Notes: generated from the letters alone by a model not told the origin. Shown: positions 45,158 to 55,947, numbered from the stretch's first letter. The stretch: 64,000 nt of DNA from Leishmania infantum JPCM5 (GCF_000002875.2 NC_009408.2:578501-642500); one strand, 5' to 3'. Numbers and translations: made by a program.

Positions 45158-46348
45158 ATGATTCTGGAAGGCGCGCCGGTGACGGGGCTGACGCTGCTCA
45201 TCTCTACCGTGTCATCAACAATGGTTCGAGGCCAGTACACGCGCTACCGTAACATGGCCTTTGCTCCCGACACGCTGGCGGCCCCCCTCACCTGCTTCGC
45301 GTTGGCAAAGCGTCTCCTGCTGCAGAGCATTCCGATAGGCCCGCTCGGCATCTCTGTTATGGATATCTTTCTCTCTATCAACCTGCTCTACCAGTTTCGC
45401 ACGCTGGAGCGGCGGTGGGGGTCCAACACGTACATGGCGTTTCTCTTTACGTCAGCTGTGCTTGGCGTGTGCACTGTCCAGCTCTTCGTCACGGAGAGTG
45501 GGTCGAAGCAACTGTCCATCGACGCTGTCCGCATCCTCTCTGCTGCCGGCACCATTGTTCCTTTGGCGGCGTTGCTCACGTGCTATCTTCGGGAGGTGCC
45601 CTCGCGGTCGACGTTGGCGATGCGCATTCCCGGCACGAACCTCATCATTTCAGAGAAGGCCCTGACACTGCTGCCGCTAATGAAGCTCGTGCTGAGCCCT
45701 AGCACGCAGCTGCAGGCGCAGACGTTCCGCCGGGCGGCGGTGGAGGCCGACGTTGGGGTGTGGACACGATTGTGGCTCGCCCTCGTCGGCGCTATTTTTG
45801 CCATCATGTCCACGCGCTCGCATGTCGTGCGGTGGTGGCTGACGGTCTTCACTCGGTACATATGCCGCCCGCTGCTGCGTTTCCTGAGGCCTCTGACAGA
45901 CGTCCTGTTTGGGCCGTCGTTCACCGTGGACCACGCCAAGCCTCGGAACGCGCGGCACCACCAGGGTGGCAACGGGAGCTTTCAACTGGGCATCGGCGGC
46001 GCTCGCGCTGGCTTCGATGGCGCTGACGACGCAGGTGTCGTAGACGGTGGTCGATACGTGGTGGAGAGCCTGACAGGTGGCGACACGCTGCAGGAGGTGC
46101 GTGCCCGCATGCGCGCGCGGCGCCACGGGGCTCAACAGCAGCAGCAGGGCTCACGAGGTGGCGCCGTGGCCGCTGGTGCGCCTGCCCAAGCGCGGCGCCG
46201 CAGCCCGCAGGAGGAGACGGCAAGGAACGAGGCAATTGCGACCATAGAGGCAATCGGCCTCCGCGCGTCACGTGACGAGATCATCGCAGCGTTGGACATG
46301 ACGGGAGGCAACCTTGAGATGGCTGTGCAGATCCTTCTGGGCAACTAA
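45158..46348 (+). CDS. UBAC2-like rhomboid-type membrane protein with C-terminal UBA domain
   Basis: A 396-residue protein. The N-terminal two thirds hold several hydrophobic segments (about 60-80, 93-112, 132-152, 202-222) with the rhomboid/derlin-like feature YQFRTLERRWGS between spans. Residues about 352-396 form a UBA domain (AIATIEAIGLRASRDEIIAALDMTGGNLEMAVQILLG), with an Arg/Gln-rich linker before it. This layout, and the ERRWGS and IPGTNLIISEKAL regions, match the UBAC2 family of catalytically inactive rhomboid proteins of the endoplasmic reticulum that act in ER-associated degradation through ubiquitin binding. No rhomboid Ser/His catalytic pair is visible. The ATG at 45158 follows a CA tract and a purine-rich leader; the frame is open slightly further 5' without an ATG. 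Confidence 0.82.
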   Translation: MILEGAPVTGLTLLISTVSSTMVRGQYTRYRNMAFAPDTLAAPLTCFALAKRLLLQSIPIGPLGISVMDIFLSINLLYQFRTLERRWGSNTYMAFLFTSAVLGVCTVQLFVTESGSKQLSIDAVRILSAAGTIVPLAALLTCYLREVPSRSTLAMRIPGTNLIISEKALTLLPLMKLVLSPSTQLQAQTFRRAAVEADVGVWTRLWLALVGAIFAIMSTRSHVVRWWLTVFTRYICRPLLRFLRPLTDVLFGPSFTVDHAKPRNARHHQGGNGSFQLGIGGARAGFDGADDAGVVDGGRYVVESLTGGDTLQEVRARMRARRHGAQQQQQGSRGGAVAAGAPAQARRRSPQEETARNEAIATIEAIGLRASRDEIIAALDMTGGNLEMAVQILLGN

Positions 46349-47187
46349 AACGCGCTGAGTGATCCCTGTGATCACCACCACCCTGTGCCTGAACGCGTTC
46401 TTTATACATCTCGCGGTGACGTTGCTCTTGCAGCTCTGCCATGACTGGGATTGCTCTTCGACGCTAGCTTTACCCCCTCCGCCCTCCCCGTGCTCTCTTG
46501 ATGCGCTTCCCTCCCTCTCTCCTTTCACCCTCTGCGCGCGTGTGCGCCACATCGGTACTGCCCTGGCCCCGCCCTGAACCTCCATTCAACATCGCTCCTC
46601 GCCCTCTCAACCCCCCCCTCTCCAAACAGAAAGCCAACATCTTCATTTATGCGGTCTTTATATGCTGGTGCACGTGTGTGCGTGTGCCGCCAAGATACCC
46701 TCCCCCTTCTCTGCATGTCTCTCTCTGTGTATATCGTCGACACTCTCTTGTAACGGCTAGTGCCGTTGCGTGACGCACCCTGCCTGTCTCGCCGTCCTAG
46801 ACCCTTCCTCCTTCTTTTACTCGCTGTCTGCATGTGCGTGTGCTCGCGTGCGTGTGTGCCCCCCTTTCTCCATCTCTGCGCGTGGGCGTAAGGCGTCAAA
46901 CAAGTGGCTCTTCACTCGCTTACTCAAATCATCTTGGCCTTTTCTACCGCTTTTCCTCGCCTTCTCGAACATTGCAGCGCACAGAAGCCCAACGGTCGTC
47001 ATCGCGTTTTCGCCCCCGTGCCCATGCCACACGGGCGCGCGTCACGTGCTTGTCTTCGTGAGCCTCTCTCTCTCTCTGCGTCTGTGCGCGCCGCCGAAGC
47101 GTGGTGCTCGATCCGCCCACACACACAGACCTACACTCTCACCCAAGAGGCAGAGGTGTACAAGGCGCACGCTGACAAGGAGCCCTC
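46349..47187 (+). other. Intergenic region UBAC2-like to RUN-like gene
   Basis: No supported gene. TG-rich sequence at about 46668-46690 and 46830-46860 after the stop, C/T-rich stretches at 46480-46525 and 47060-47085, and a short CA tract at 47118-47129 before the next start. Confidence 0.6.
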
Positions 47188-48858
47188 ATGGACGTTGCCA
47201 TCGCGCAGCTACGTGGGTGCCTCGAAGAGCTTCTCGCCTATTACCCGCACGTACTGCGCAATGTGTTCGATGCAGAGCCCTCACCGCTGGCCGCACCCGA
47301 ACTGCCCCAGCAGCGACCGCACGACTCCTCGGCGCTAGCGGATGCGATTGAGGATTTCCTGACGGAGCTCACCAGAATCCTCTCCATTGGCCTCTGCGAT
47401 GACGATCTCGGACTGTGGTCGGTGCTAGAGCTGCTCGAGTGCGTGCCAGATCGCATGCAGGCGGTCGCCGAGGCGACAGCAACAGCAACGGAGACGGCCG
47501 CCCTGGGCAAGCACAGAGCGCGAGGGCCGCTAAAACAACTGCAGCGGTTCCGCTTTGCGTCCCAGCTCGTCTACTTGGTGCGGAGCGCGTTTCCTGCTAC
47601 CGCGCCCGCACTGCGGGCCCGAATTCTTCTTCGCTTGACACTCAACCAAGGGTGTCTCCTGGCGGCGCTTGAGCTGCTCCGGGAGTGGTGCTGGCCAGAG
47701 CTGCTTGTGTTCTACGCTGCTAGTGACGGAGGCCGTAGCAACGGTGCGGCGGGCTCAGCGCCGTCTGTGGCATTATTAGTGCAGTCTGACACGGACAGCG
47801 ACATGTGGAACTCCTTCGTTGCCGCTATCGCACCAGTGGCGGGTCCACCAGTGGCTGAGATCGCAGCCGGTGCGCCGAAGGTGGCTGCCCAGCCCTTTCA
47901 CCTGCAGCTCCTCGTCCCCGGGCTCGACGATAGCAGTGCGGCCTCACGCGACTACTACACACAGGTGGAGAACTACGCCTGCGGTCGCCAGCCCACGCGG
48001 CCGTCCGCACTGGCATGCTATCGCGCTGCTCTCCGGCAGCATTCCAGTTCAGCGAGGAAGGACGACCGATCTTTTCTTGCTGCCTCCTCAGGCGAAGGCG
48101 CCGCGTCCTCTCCGCAGCTCAGCACTCACCCCGCCGAGCAGCTCGTTCTGCGAGTGGAGTCGCTGCCGGTCGACCGTCGCACCGCATTAGCAAATGGAGC
48201 AGCGCCTGTGTCGAGAGGCAATGTGTCCTACGGCTCCTCGTCCACCTTGTCATCACGCCCCATGACCCAGGAGTCGCTCTCTTCCGTGCACCGGGAAAGA
48301 CTCCGAGGCGCGAAGAAGCGGCGGCGACGGCATCCCTCGCTCTCCACAGCGGAGGCAGTAGCGCATGACAAGGACGCAGCGGGGTCGCCAACGCCGGAGG
48401 GCAAACCAAGCAACATCACAAGCGACAACACCGGTAGCGTCGCTGAGGCGGCGCCGCATACATCAACGGTGGTGGCAGAGGCGAGGGAGTGCCAAGGTGC
48501 TCCGGGGGCGGGAGAAAAAGCAGCACTCCCATACAGGAAGGATTGTGCTTTTCAGTGTGATGACCCGCAGGTGGCACCGACGCTGGATGAGGCTGGGGCT
48601 GCTCAAGCAGCGAGTAGGGCCCTCGATACCGTCTCGACAGACTCACCTGCCGCCGCCTCTCACCGCTTATCTCCAGCGCTGCACGCGGCTGAATCGCCTA
48701 ACCGGACTCTCGATTCCATGTCTACCCCCGCGCTTTCTCCGGAGCTACGCAACCTCCGGCACCGCTTGTGGCTGTGCTGGCTGGCTGTCGTGACGCACGC
48801 TGAGTCTGAGGAGCGTATACGTATCGCCGTGCATGATGTGGATGCCAACATCTCGTAG
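47188..48858 (+). CDS. RUN-domain-like protein
   Basis: A 556-residue protein. Residues about 1-175 are ordered and mostly helical; they end in RARILLRLTLNQGCLLAALELL and WPELLVFYAASDGG, which fits the last helices of RUN domains (the R-x-WLRLALN...L pattern followed by a YEP/FY segment). RUN domains bind small GTPases such as Rab and Rap and kinesins, and take part in vesicle traffic. The middle (about 290-500) is Ser/Ala/Thr-rich and likely disordered, with a basic patch (AKKRRRRHPSLS). A helical end includes ELRNLRHRLWLCWLAVV. The start is the first ATG after the CA tract. The RUN call rests on visual pattern only and could be wrong; the gene itself is well supported. Confidence 0.6.
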   Translation: MDVAIAQLRGCLEELLAYYPHVLRNVFDAEPSPLAAPELPQQRPHDSSALADAIEDFLTELTRILSIGLCDDDLGLWSVLELLECVPDRMQAVAEATATATETAALGKHRARGPLKQLQRFRFASQLVYLVRSAFPATAPALRARILLRLTLNQGCLLAALELLREWCWPELLVFYAASDGGRSNGAAGSAPSVALLVQSDTDSDMWNSFVAAIAPVAGPPVAEIAAGAPKVAAQPFHLQLLVPGLDDSSAASRDYYTQVENYACGRQPTRPSALACYRAALRQHSSSARKDDRSFLAASSGEGAASSPQLSTHPAEQLVLRVESLPVDRRTALANGAAPVSRGNVSYGSSSTLSSRPMTQESLSSVHRERLRGAKKRRRRHPSLSTAEAVAHDKDAAGSPTPEGKPSNITSDNTGSVAEAAPHTSTVVAEARECQGAPGAGEKAALPYRKDCAFQCDDPQVAPTLDEAGAAQAASRALDTVSTDSPAAASHRLSPALHAAESPNRTLDSMSTPALSPELRNLRHRLWLCWLAVVTHAESEERIRIAVHDVDANIS

Positions 48859-49987
48859 AGGGGGGCTGACCCGATGACAAAGCAAGAGACGGAAGAAACG
48901 AGAAGGCCTACACGACAACCACATTGCCTTTGCGTGTGTGTGCGTGGTCGATGTGCGGTGGTGTTCGAAAGCCGTTTTTGTCGCCTTTGCCCCCGCCTCC
49001 CCCTCCCCAAGTATATCCGCCGTGGCAGAGTATCCGCGTTATCTTCTGTTTGCTCCTCTCTCTCTGTGCTGGTCTCGCACAACCATCTTCTCCCTCTTCC
49101 CCTTGCCCGCCATTAAAAAGGACGTATATGCATGTATATGCATGTGTGTAAGAGGTCTGCGATCTCCAGCTTCCCCGCCTAGCTCGTGCGATCGAGTCTC
49201 TTGGAGACAGCAAGGCGAAAAGAGAAGGGCGTACCAAAGGCGGTTATAACACGCGAGATCTACACGAGGGCAGAGACCGCGCACTCGTCCACTTCTCCAT
49301 ACACACATACTCATACACGTACATGCATACGGGCGATACGTGTTTTTTGCTCAGCTTGTGACTGGAAGCACTCTAATCTCTCCGTCTTTGTGTGTTTCTG
49401 ACCATCGCCTTCCCTCTTCTCCCCTCTCTCGGTGGATGGTTGGCACAGGCACGAGAAGCTGTCGCACCATCGCCAAGGCATCACCGCACAACAAGGCGGA
49501 GCGGTGAGCAAGCACCGAAAAACAGACGAAAAGAAAGGAGATCCGATAAGGAGCCCTTGAAGAGTACAACAGCAGCAGCAGTGGTCGCCTTGAATGGCGA
49601 CATCTACTCAGCCGCATGCGACGCCGCCTTCCCCTCGCCCTCTCCAAGAGATATGCACAGCGACCACCCTGAAGCAGATTTGCCGTTCATCGGCATGTAG
49701 TCACCTGATGTTGTGACTCTCCTTCTCTCACTCCTCTTTGCGCACGGGTCGACGTGCTGAGCTCAACCCGTGCACACGGCTAACGGTGCAAGCAGCCCTT
49801 CCCTTCAGGTACTTCAGGATCCTGTCGTCCCCAGCACTACCAGGTCCTCCGAAGACCACCCTCTTCTTTGCTTCTTCCCTCCCGCACACTTGGCCATACT
49901 TCAGAGCTCACTCAAGCGCCTGGAACACACACACAGTCCACTCATATTTCTCTTGCTCTTTTCTTTCCCCTGTTCTTCAGTACGACT
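48859..49987 (+). other. Intergenic region RUN-like gene to microprotein
   Basis: No supported gene. TG tract just after the stop (48931-48945), C-rich stretch near 48988-49010, a CA tract at 49925-49936 and a strong polypyrimidine tract (49946-49978) ending in an AG at 49979-49980. Confidence 0.6.
49946..49980 (+). promoter_or_regulatory. Trans-splice acceptor (polypyrimidine tract plus AG)
   Basis: A 30-base tract of almost only C and T (ttctcttgctcttttctttc and on) ends in cttcag at 49980. The next ATG is 8 bases further on. This is close to an ideal spliced-leader acceptor and supports the short gene that follows. Confidence 0.7.
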
Positions 49988-50182
49988 ATGTCCAGAAGCC
50001 AGCAGATCAACGATAGCGCCGCCGAGGCCATGCGCCGCGCCGACGACGCGGCTGCGGAGTCCCCGAGGGAGGGGCCCCATCCTGAATCTGGCGCGACTCA
50101 GCAGCAGCAGCAGGAAGAGGCCGCCGCCGAGGCCATGCGCCGCGCGGATGTGGCCTACACGATGGATGATGATGATATGTAG
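49988..50182 (+). CDS. 64-residue microprotein with a duplicated AAEAMRRAD motif
   Basis: A short frame starting MSRSQQINDS and ending DDDDM. The motif AAEAMRRAD occurs twice (residues 11-19 and 46-54), encoded by nearly identical DNA, separated by a Pro/Glu/Gln linker (TQQQQQEE). The peptide is hydrophilic and likely helical in the repeats with an acidic end. I do not recognise it. Support for a real gene comes from the strong trans-splice acceptor 8 bases upstream, coding-type composition in contrast to the flanks, and its position in a 2.6-kb gap between genes. Its small size leaves room for doubt. Confidence 0.55.
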   Translation: MSRSQQINDSAAEAMRRADDAAAESPREGPHPESGATQQQQQEEAAAEAMRRADVAYTMDDDDM

Positions 50183-51507
50183 AGCAGAAGGAGAGAGAGC
50201 GTGAGGTGGTGGTGACGGTGTTCGTGGGCGGCGGCGACGGATTACTCGGGCTGGACAATCATGAAGAGTGGCTCGAACACTCACACACGCACCCGGACTC
50301 CCCCTACCGCCGAGGGTTCTCCAAGCACCTCCCGCTCTCTGTCCCTCTACCTCATTCACGTGGGCCTCTCTCCTTACTTCCGCCTTCTGCACTCTGCTGG
50401 ACAGCACTTGTATCCCACTTATGTCAAGGGATGCGACTTCACTGGACATGAGCTGACGACGACGACGGTGGTGGGGAGTGGGGGGGCGATGGGTAACATC
50501 GTACGTCCCAGTTGCAGTACGACGTCATGCGTATATGTACCAACGTATAGTTATGACTTCCATTATTTTCTTCCTCTTATTATCAATGCTCCGTATTTGT
50601 GATCTTTATCTGCTTCGGGCTTTTTACTGATCCTCTCCTTCCACGCCTCTGTGTATCGGTGTCTGTGCGTGGGCCTCCTCTGCTGCGCCTCTCCTTCTTT
50701 CCTTCCTTTCTTCCTCTTTCTTTTTCGTTCTCATGCCGACAGGAACGTCCCCGCCCCTCCCCTCGACCCAAGCCCCAGCGCGCAGATGAAAGTGATCGTA
50801 AGAGGAGGATAGAAGGATGCGCTCAAACCACATGCAACGGTGTGCGCCTCTTCAGGGACATGTCTGCACTCACGTCCATACGCACATGCGCAGGCACAGA
50901 CCACCACCATCACAAGCAAAAACAAAACATGAGGTAACAGGAATGGCACAACTCACGTCCAACCGCAGTTGCGCGATCGCCACGTCAGTGACAGCAGCGA
51001 GCGAGAAGGAGCGAAGACGCGCGCGGTTCGCGAGAAACCGAGTGTGTGCGTGTGTGCAGACCTTCTTCGCTTCTTGCCCCCTTTTTTTGTTTCCCCCTCC
51101 TCTCGCCCACCTTGAGAGTGTGCACTCCATCATTGCCTCACGCCTATCGACGATGTGTGCGAACTGCGGATATGGAGGGGGGCATGAGCAGAATCTCGGC
51201 TGCAAGAAGCGACGTGCTTCTGGTTTGTATGCCATGCGGCAACACACGATGCACAGCCCGCAGCTATCGCAAGAGCGCGCGCGGGGGGGGCTTCGCTATG
51301 CTTGTCGGCCCTTCAGCACCCCTGCCCTCATCCTTCTCGTTTCTTCTCACCTTCTCAAAGCCCACCTCATGTCTACGCGTGCTTGTGCTTGCAAGCCACT
51401 CTCCTGCAGAACCAAGTGTAGCAACACTCGCACACACACATACACACACACACACAGAACCGCCGTAAGCGGCACATACCCAACGATTTCCCTCGTACGC
51501 ACAGACT
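50183..51507 (+). other. Intergenic region microprotein to RBX1
   Basis: No supported gene. C/T-rich stretches at about 50636-50730 and 51065-51105 and CA tracts at 51431-51456 shortly before the RBX1 start. An AG at 51503-51504, four bases before the ATG, could be the splice acceptor, giving a very short leader. Confidence 0.6.
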
Positions 51508-51867
51508 ATGTCAGCTGAACCCACTTCTACCACTGCTGCTGCTTCTAATGCAGCACCACCACAAACGTTGATGCCGGGAGGCCGGCAACTCTTCACAGTG
51601 GAGGAGTTCTACCCGGTCTACTTCTCTGCCTGGGAGCGTGAGACGGGTCTGTGTAGCATCTGCTGCAACCAAGTCGAGGGGCCGTGCGTCGTGTGCCAGA
51701 GCAACGCGGAGGCCACCTCGGCGGAGTGCAGCATCACATGGGGCGAGTGCGGCCATGCCTTCCATACCCATTGCATTGAGAAATGGCTGAAGACGCGGCC
51801 GGTGTGCCCGCTCGACAACAAGGAGTGGAAGGACCGCTCAGACTGGAACACCTCCGCCACCGTATAG
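51508..51867 (+). CDS. RBX1: RBX1/ROC1 RING-H2 subunit of cullin-RING ubiquitin ligases
   Basis: A 119-residue protein. All zinc ligands of the RBX1 triple-zinc RING-H2 are present with the family spacing: Cys49, Cys52, Cys60, Cys63, Cys74, Cys81, His83, His86, Cys89, Cys100 and Asp103. The segments ECSITWGECGHAFHTHCI and WLKTRPVCPLDNKEW are diagnostic of RBX1 rather than APC11. The variable first 27 residues are Ser/Thr/Ala-rich, and the cullin-binding strand region (about 28-45) follows. RBX1 binds the cullin C-terminus and recruits the ubiquitin-charged E2 in SCF-type ligases. Length is close to the usual 108 residues. Confidence 0.93.
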   Translation: MSAEPTSTTAAASNAAPPQTLMPGGRQLFTVEEFYPVYFSAWERETGLCSICCNQVEGPCVVCQSNAEATSAECSITWGECGHAFHTHCIEKWLKTRPVCPLDNKEWKDRSDWNTSATV

Positions 51868-52978
51868 AAGAGGGAGTTGCAACGGGTTGGGGGAGAGGGA
51901 GAACGAGAAAGGACATGTGCGTGTGTGTGGGCGAGCAAACACCTGCCCCACCCCCCCACCCCCCCCCCCAACAACCGCACACAACTCCATCACGCGTGTG
52001 TGTGTGTGTGTCGCCGTACTTTGCTCGATGACGGAGCGCGCCCTCTCCTGCGCTATTATTCTTAGTGTTACTCATCTTCGGGTCTCGTGTGCGGAGAGCG
52101 TCACTTTGGGCCTCCTCCCTCCTCCTTTTACGCCCATCCTCCCACCTCTTCTCTCACTCTCCACCACACGGCGTTGTGCGCCGCCATGCGAGCGGCGCAT
52201 GCCACTGACTGAAGAGGAGGGAAGAAGGGGTGAAAAGATGAACGTAAAGGAAGAGGAGACGGGGCTGGTGTGTATGTCGACAGAGGGAGCAGAAGATTGT
52301 GAGGCGGGGGTAGCTTCTGGACCCCTTCTGCTTTTTGGCTGCTTCGAGCGGTGGTGGCCCATGGGCTTCTCTTCATTTCCTCTCCGCGCGTGCGTGTATG
52401 TGTGCGTAATTCGAAAAGAGCAATACACAAAACGAGAGGAAAGAAAATAAAGCACACACACACACATACACACTATGTGCTCTTGCTGCTGGCTGCTTGC
52501 GCGGGCACGAAGTAGGGGGTGTGTAGGTGGCGCACACATGTTTTTGTGTACCCGTGCATACGCCCACTCTTTGGCATCTTCCGCTGGCCGCTGATTTTGT
52601 TTCCATGAAAAAGAAACAAAGGGCAAGAAAGCCCCTACCCCCCGTACTCCCCCACGCTGCGTTAACGCGGCAGATCCGCCACTGGTGTCTTTGGCATCAC
52701 ATTGCTCCCCTTTTTCCGCCTCTCCCCTTTCTCCCTCCCTCTCTTATCTGGGCTGCATGCTGCAACGCATCCCGCAGAAGGGCTATCCAACGCCTCTGTG
52801 CGGGGTGTGACGTGCACTCGCAGCCGAGGAAAACAAACAAAACACGAAGGAGAAGAGGAGGGGTACAACGTCTACCACTACCTGTGGCACGCCACCGCCC
52901 GTCCTCTTTACGTACCTCAGCAAATCTGCCTTGCCCATCATCCACACACTTTCTCTTACAATCTGAAAGCGTAGTACG
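51868..52978 (+). other. Intergenic region RBX1 to FAXC-like gene
   Basis: No supported gene. Poly-C stretch at about 51949-51969, TG tract 51995-52011, CA tract 52453-52473, C/T-rich stretch 52706-52745. Confidence 0.6.
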
Positions 52979-54040
52979 ATGAAACTAGGCTACTTTGAGG
53001 GCATCTTTAGCCACGCGCGGCCGTCGCTTGATAACATCGTCAGCACGGCACGCAAGCGCGTCTTCCCGCGATCCTCCAAGGCGGCCGAGAAGCTGAACAA
53101 AGAGCCATCACGTTTGACACCGTTCCAGAGGCGGCTGGCGATCGGCGCCGCCGTTGTGGTGGGCGCCATCACTGCCTACGCTACCCTGTCGCGTCTCTTC
53201 ACGCTTTTCGAGCGGCGGCGGTGCTTGCAACTCATCCAGCAGTGCGAGGCCCGCGAGACGGAGCTGTTCCTCTTCATCCTCCCTCGCTCACCTTGGGCTC
53301 CTAGTTTGTCCCCGGCCTGCACACGCGTGGAGGCGTTCCTGCGCGCCAACGGGATCCCGTACAAGGCGATCGAGACAATCGACCCGCTCGGCGCCCCCAA
53401 CGGCGAGCTTCCCTTCCTCATCTACAAGCGCCAGCGCGTTGACCAGCTCCCCAAGATGATGGAGCTCATCACGTCGGAGTTCAACGTGGCCATGGATAGC
53501 ACCCTCACCCGTGATCAGCGCGCTGTCGGGGCTTCTCTGCGACGCACGCTGGAGTACAGCGTAGAGCGTTTACTCTACCGCATCGTATTCATTGACCACC
53601 CGTCCCTGGCGGTGGCGCAGATCACGCGTGCACTGCACATTTCTCACCTGCGCGCGCGACTCGCCGTGCACGGCTATGCGATTAAGCTGAAGAAGCGGCT
53701 CGCCATCACCGCGTACGGCTCCCTTGTCAGTGAGCAGTGCGAGAACGAGTTTTCGCAGGACTGCGAGGCGATAGAGGCGCAGATTGGCCACAAGCGGTAC
53801 TTGTTCAGCGACACCAACATGACGAGCTACGACTGCGCCGTGTACGCGCTGCTTGTCCCCTTTGCGTACATGGGCAACCATGTGTCACTGAGTGCCGCCT
53901 ACTCGACTGTTGCGGACAGCGCGGTGCTGATGGCGTACATCAACCGTATTTCGAAGCGGCTGTTTTCGGACATCGGTTCCGGCTTTGATGCGGCGCGCAT
54001 CTCCTTTTCCACTTCCTGTATGGACGGGAACGATGATTGA
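52979..54040 (+). CDS. FAXC/metaxin-type GST-fold protein, probably membrane anchored
   Basis: A 353-residue protein. A hydrophobic stretch at about 52-70 (RLAIGAAVVVGAITAYATL) is a likely membrane anchor after a basic N-terminus. A thioredoxin/GST-N-like domain begins at about 95 (LFLFILPRSPWAPSLSPACT, then VEAFLRANGIPYKAIE and GELPFLIY), and a GST-C-like helical domain follows, with LTRDQRAVGASLRRTLE and RYLFSDTNMTSYDCAVYALL. This is the pattern of failed-axon-connections (FAXC) and metaxin proteins, some of which sit in the mitochondrial outer membrane. No catalytic Cys/Ser of active GSTs is obvious. Mitochondrial location is inferred from the family and from the basic, anchored N-terminus. 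Confidence 0.8.
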   Translation: MKLGYFEGIFSHARPSLDNIVSTARKRVFPRSSKAAEKLNKEPSRLTPFQRRLAIGAAVVVGAITAYATLSRLFTLFERRRCLQLIQQCEARETELFLFILPRSPWAPSLSPACTRVEAFLRANGIPYKAIETIDPLGAPNGELPFLIYKRQRVDQLPKMMELITSEFNVAMDSTLTRDQRAVGASLRRTLEYSVERLLYRIVFIDHPSLAVAQITRALHISHLRARLAVHGYAIKLKKRLAITAYGSLVSEQCENEFSQDCEAIEAQIGHKRYLFSDTNMTSYDCAVYALLVPFAYMGNHVSLSAAYSTVADSAVLMAYINRISKRLFSDIGSGFDAARISFSTSCMDGNDD

Positions 54041-55285
54041 GAATGTTTTGGAGGCGGTGGAGAGGAGGGAGGGGATCGCGAACAGGTTGCTCGGAGGCGC
54101 CAGCGGTGCCACGGTCATACGACGCTGACATCGCCGATCGCACGACACAAGCTAAGGCCTCAAGCGCCACGTGAGGAGGGTGAGGTGCAAGTGCTGAGGG
54201 AGGTGGCGGGTGGGCTCATGATAAGTGCAAGAGTGCGAGCTGTCTTTTCGGCTCCCCTTTTTCCTTTCAGTTTAAGCTCTATGGGCGTTGTTGGCCTCTA
54301 TTCCTTTTTGCTTCCCACGCAAAGACCTGCTCGTTCCCAAGCCGCTTCAGGCCACCTTCATCTCTGCGGTCTCGGACCAGCACTCCATCCCAGCCTCGCA
54401 GCGCACCGCTACGGCCTCACAGGGACGGCGGGACACCCACTTACACACGCATAGCCGTGTAGGGCCGAAAGAGTGCCCTCTCCCCCTACCCCTCGTCGTT
54501 TTCGGCGGCGTTCCCAATATGCGGGCGCTCGTGTGTGTGTGTGTGTCTCTGAGCCCTCACATCGCCTCCTCCCCCTCTTCCACCATCTTCGATTGGTTTA
54601 TCTCCCATACTCATCTCCGTGGCCTTGTGGATTCCTCATTTCGTATGTTCTTTTTTCGTTTCCGCGTGAACTCTTTTCGTGTGTCTGTCTATGTGTTGCC
54701 ATTAACTACCGCTCCCTTCCTTCCTCCCTTCCTCTCCCTTTCCTTCTGAGGCTCAAGGGTAGACGTCCTCCTTCGCTCTCACTGCCTCACGGACAGGCAA
54801 AATCGTTTCACGCTCTCACACCCACACTCACACACGTACACGTACATGTACGCACTTACTGACCCAAACAACCCCACTTCCACCCACACAGCGCTTTCTC
54901 TATGTGATTCATGCGTATTCCTTTGGTAGCCGCGCGACCCTGACTTGTGCATCGTCATCACACTTCCAGTCCTTTTCGCATATTTCTCATGTTTTTGTGC
55001 CACCAACGCGTTGGTACGCTTCTCTACTTTCGATGTGGTGGCCTGTTTACTGTGTCGCGCTGCTCTCTGGGGCGTCAGGGAGGAGTGCGCCGGGCCCCCC
55101 TCTCTCCTTTTTTGTTTCTCTTTCTTCGCCTTTCTGAGAAGAGAGCAACCATGTGAGGAATTGTGAGTGCTCGCTCTTTATGTCACGATGCCATCACCCT
55201 TCCAAACCGGACGCATCGCCGCACGCGCGAGCAGAGAGACAGCGGCACACAGATATGCACACACCGATAAGGAGAAAGGAAAGAT
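54041..55285 (+). other. 3' region of the FAXC-like gene
   Basis: No supported gene. TG tract at 54531-54546, C/T-rich stretches at 54561-54585 and 54712-54745, CA/GT-rich stretch at 54816-54850. A purine-rich stretch starts at about 55255 and leads into the possible pseudogene. Confidence 0.6.
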
Positions 55286-55947
55286 TCTCCTGTGCCGGTC
55301 TTGGCGTCAGAATGGGTGGGCAACTTGGTTGTGGCGCGGTGCATGCTTGTAGCGGGCGCCATCGGCCTCACTGCGCTCAAGCACGCGCTGCAACGCTTCC
55401 ATCCATACACAGGCTGTGCACGGTGGGCCGACTCGCCCATCACATTGCACAGGAGCACAACGACGAGGAGGAGGAGGGGTAGGCGACAGAGCTCGCGTCG
55501 AGCGAACCTCAGCGCGCACCAGCACAGCCGCTACCACAGCAGTGTTGAAAGCCACAGCACTGCTTATGCACGAACAGGCGGTCGCAGCGCGAGAGTTCTT
55601 CGAGCTGGACGTCTCCACACATGCTGAAGAAGAGTCAGACGAGGGTGCACGGTAGCAGGCAGGCTTGGGCAGGGGTGCCGCGAGTGAGGTAACTGTGGGA
55701 GACGAGGCTACCGAGGAGACACCACGGCCCTTGGCGGTGGAAGAACAAGGGGAGACCAAGCTTTTCTATGTGCTGCCAGCAACATCGCAGGACGAGGAGG
55801 AGTCACTGCGGAATCTTGCGGATAGAGGGAAGGCGCCGGAGGATTCAGCAACACTATGTGCGGCGCACCAAGCGGGAGGTAGGGGGGGGGAAGCTGATCG
55901 ATGACGAGGACCTCTCCGAGGACAGCCGGAAAAAGGCCGATGCGTAG
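55286..55947 (+). pseudogene. Probable pseudogene of an unidentified acidic protein
   Basis: Protein-like sequence continues across three frames with disabling changes. First piece, hydrophobic, near 55310-55390 (VGNLVVARCMLVAGAIGL). Second, near 55408-55479 (GRLAHHIAQEHNDEEEEG), then a TAG. Third, from about 55485 in another frame (LKATALLMHEQAVAAREFFE and HAEEESDEGAR), a TAG at 55653-55655, then the same frame goes on (KLFYVLPATSQDEEESLRNL). A further frame change near 55834 leads to IQQHYVRRTKREVGGGKLID, LSEDSRKKADA and a stop at 55945-55947. The DNA is GA-rich like coding DNA here and unlike the C/T-rich UTRs around it. I cannot name the parent protein. A very diverged functional gene with sequencing errors is a less likely alternative. 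Confidence 0.42.
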
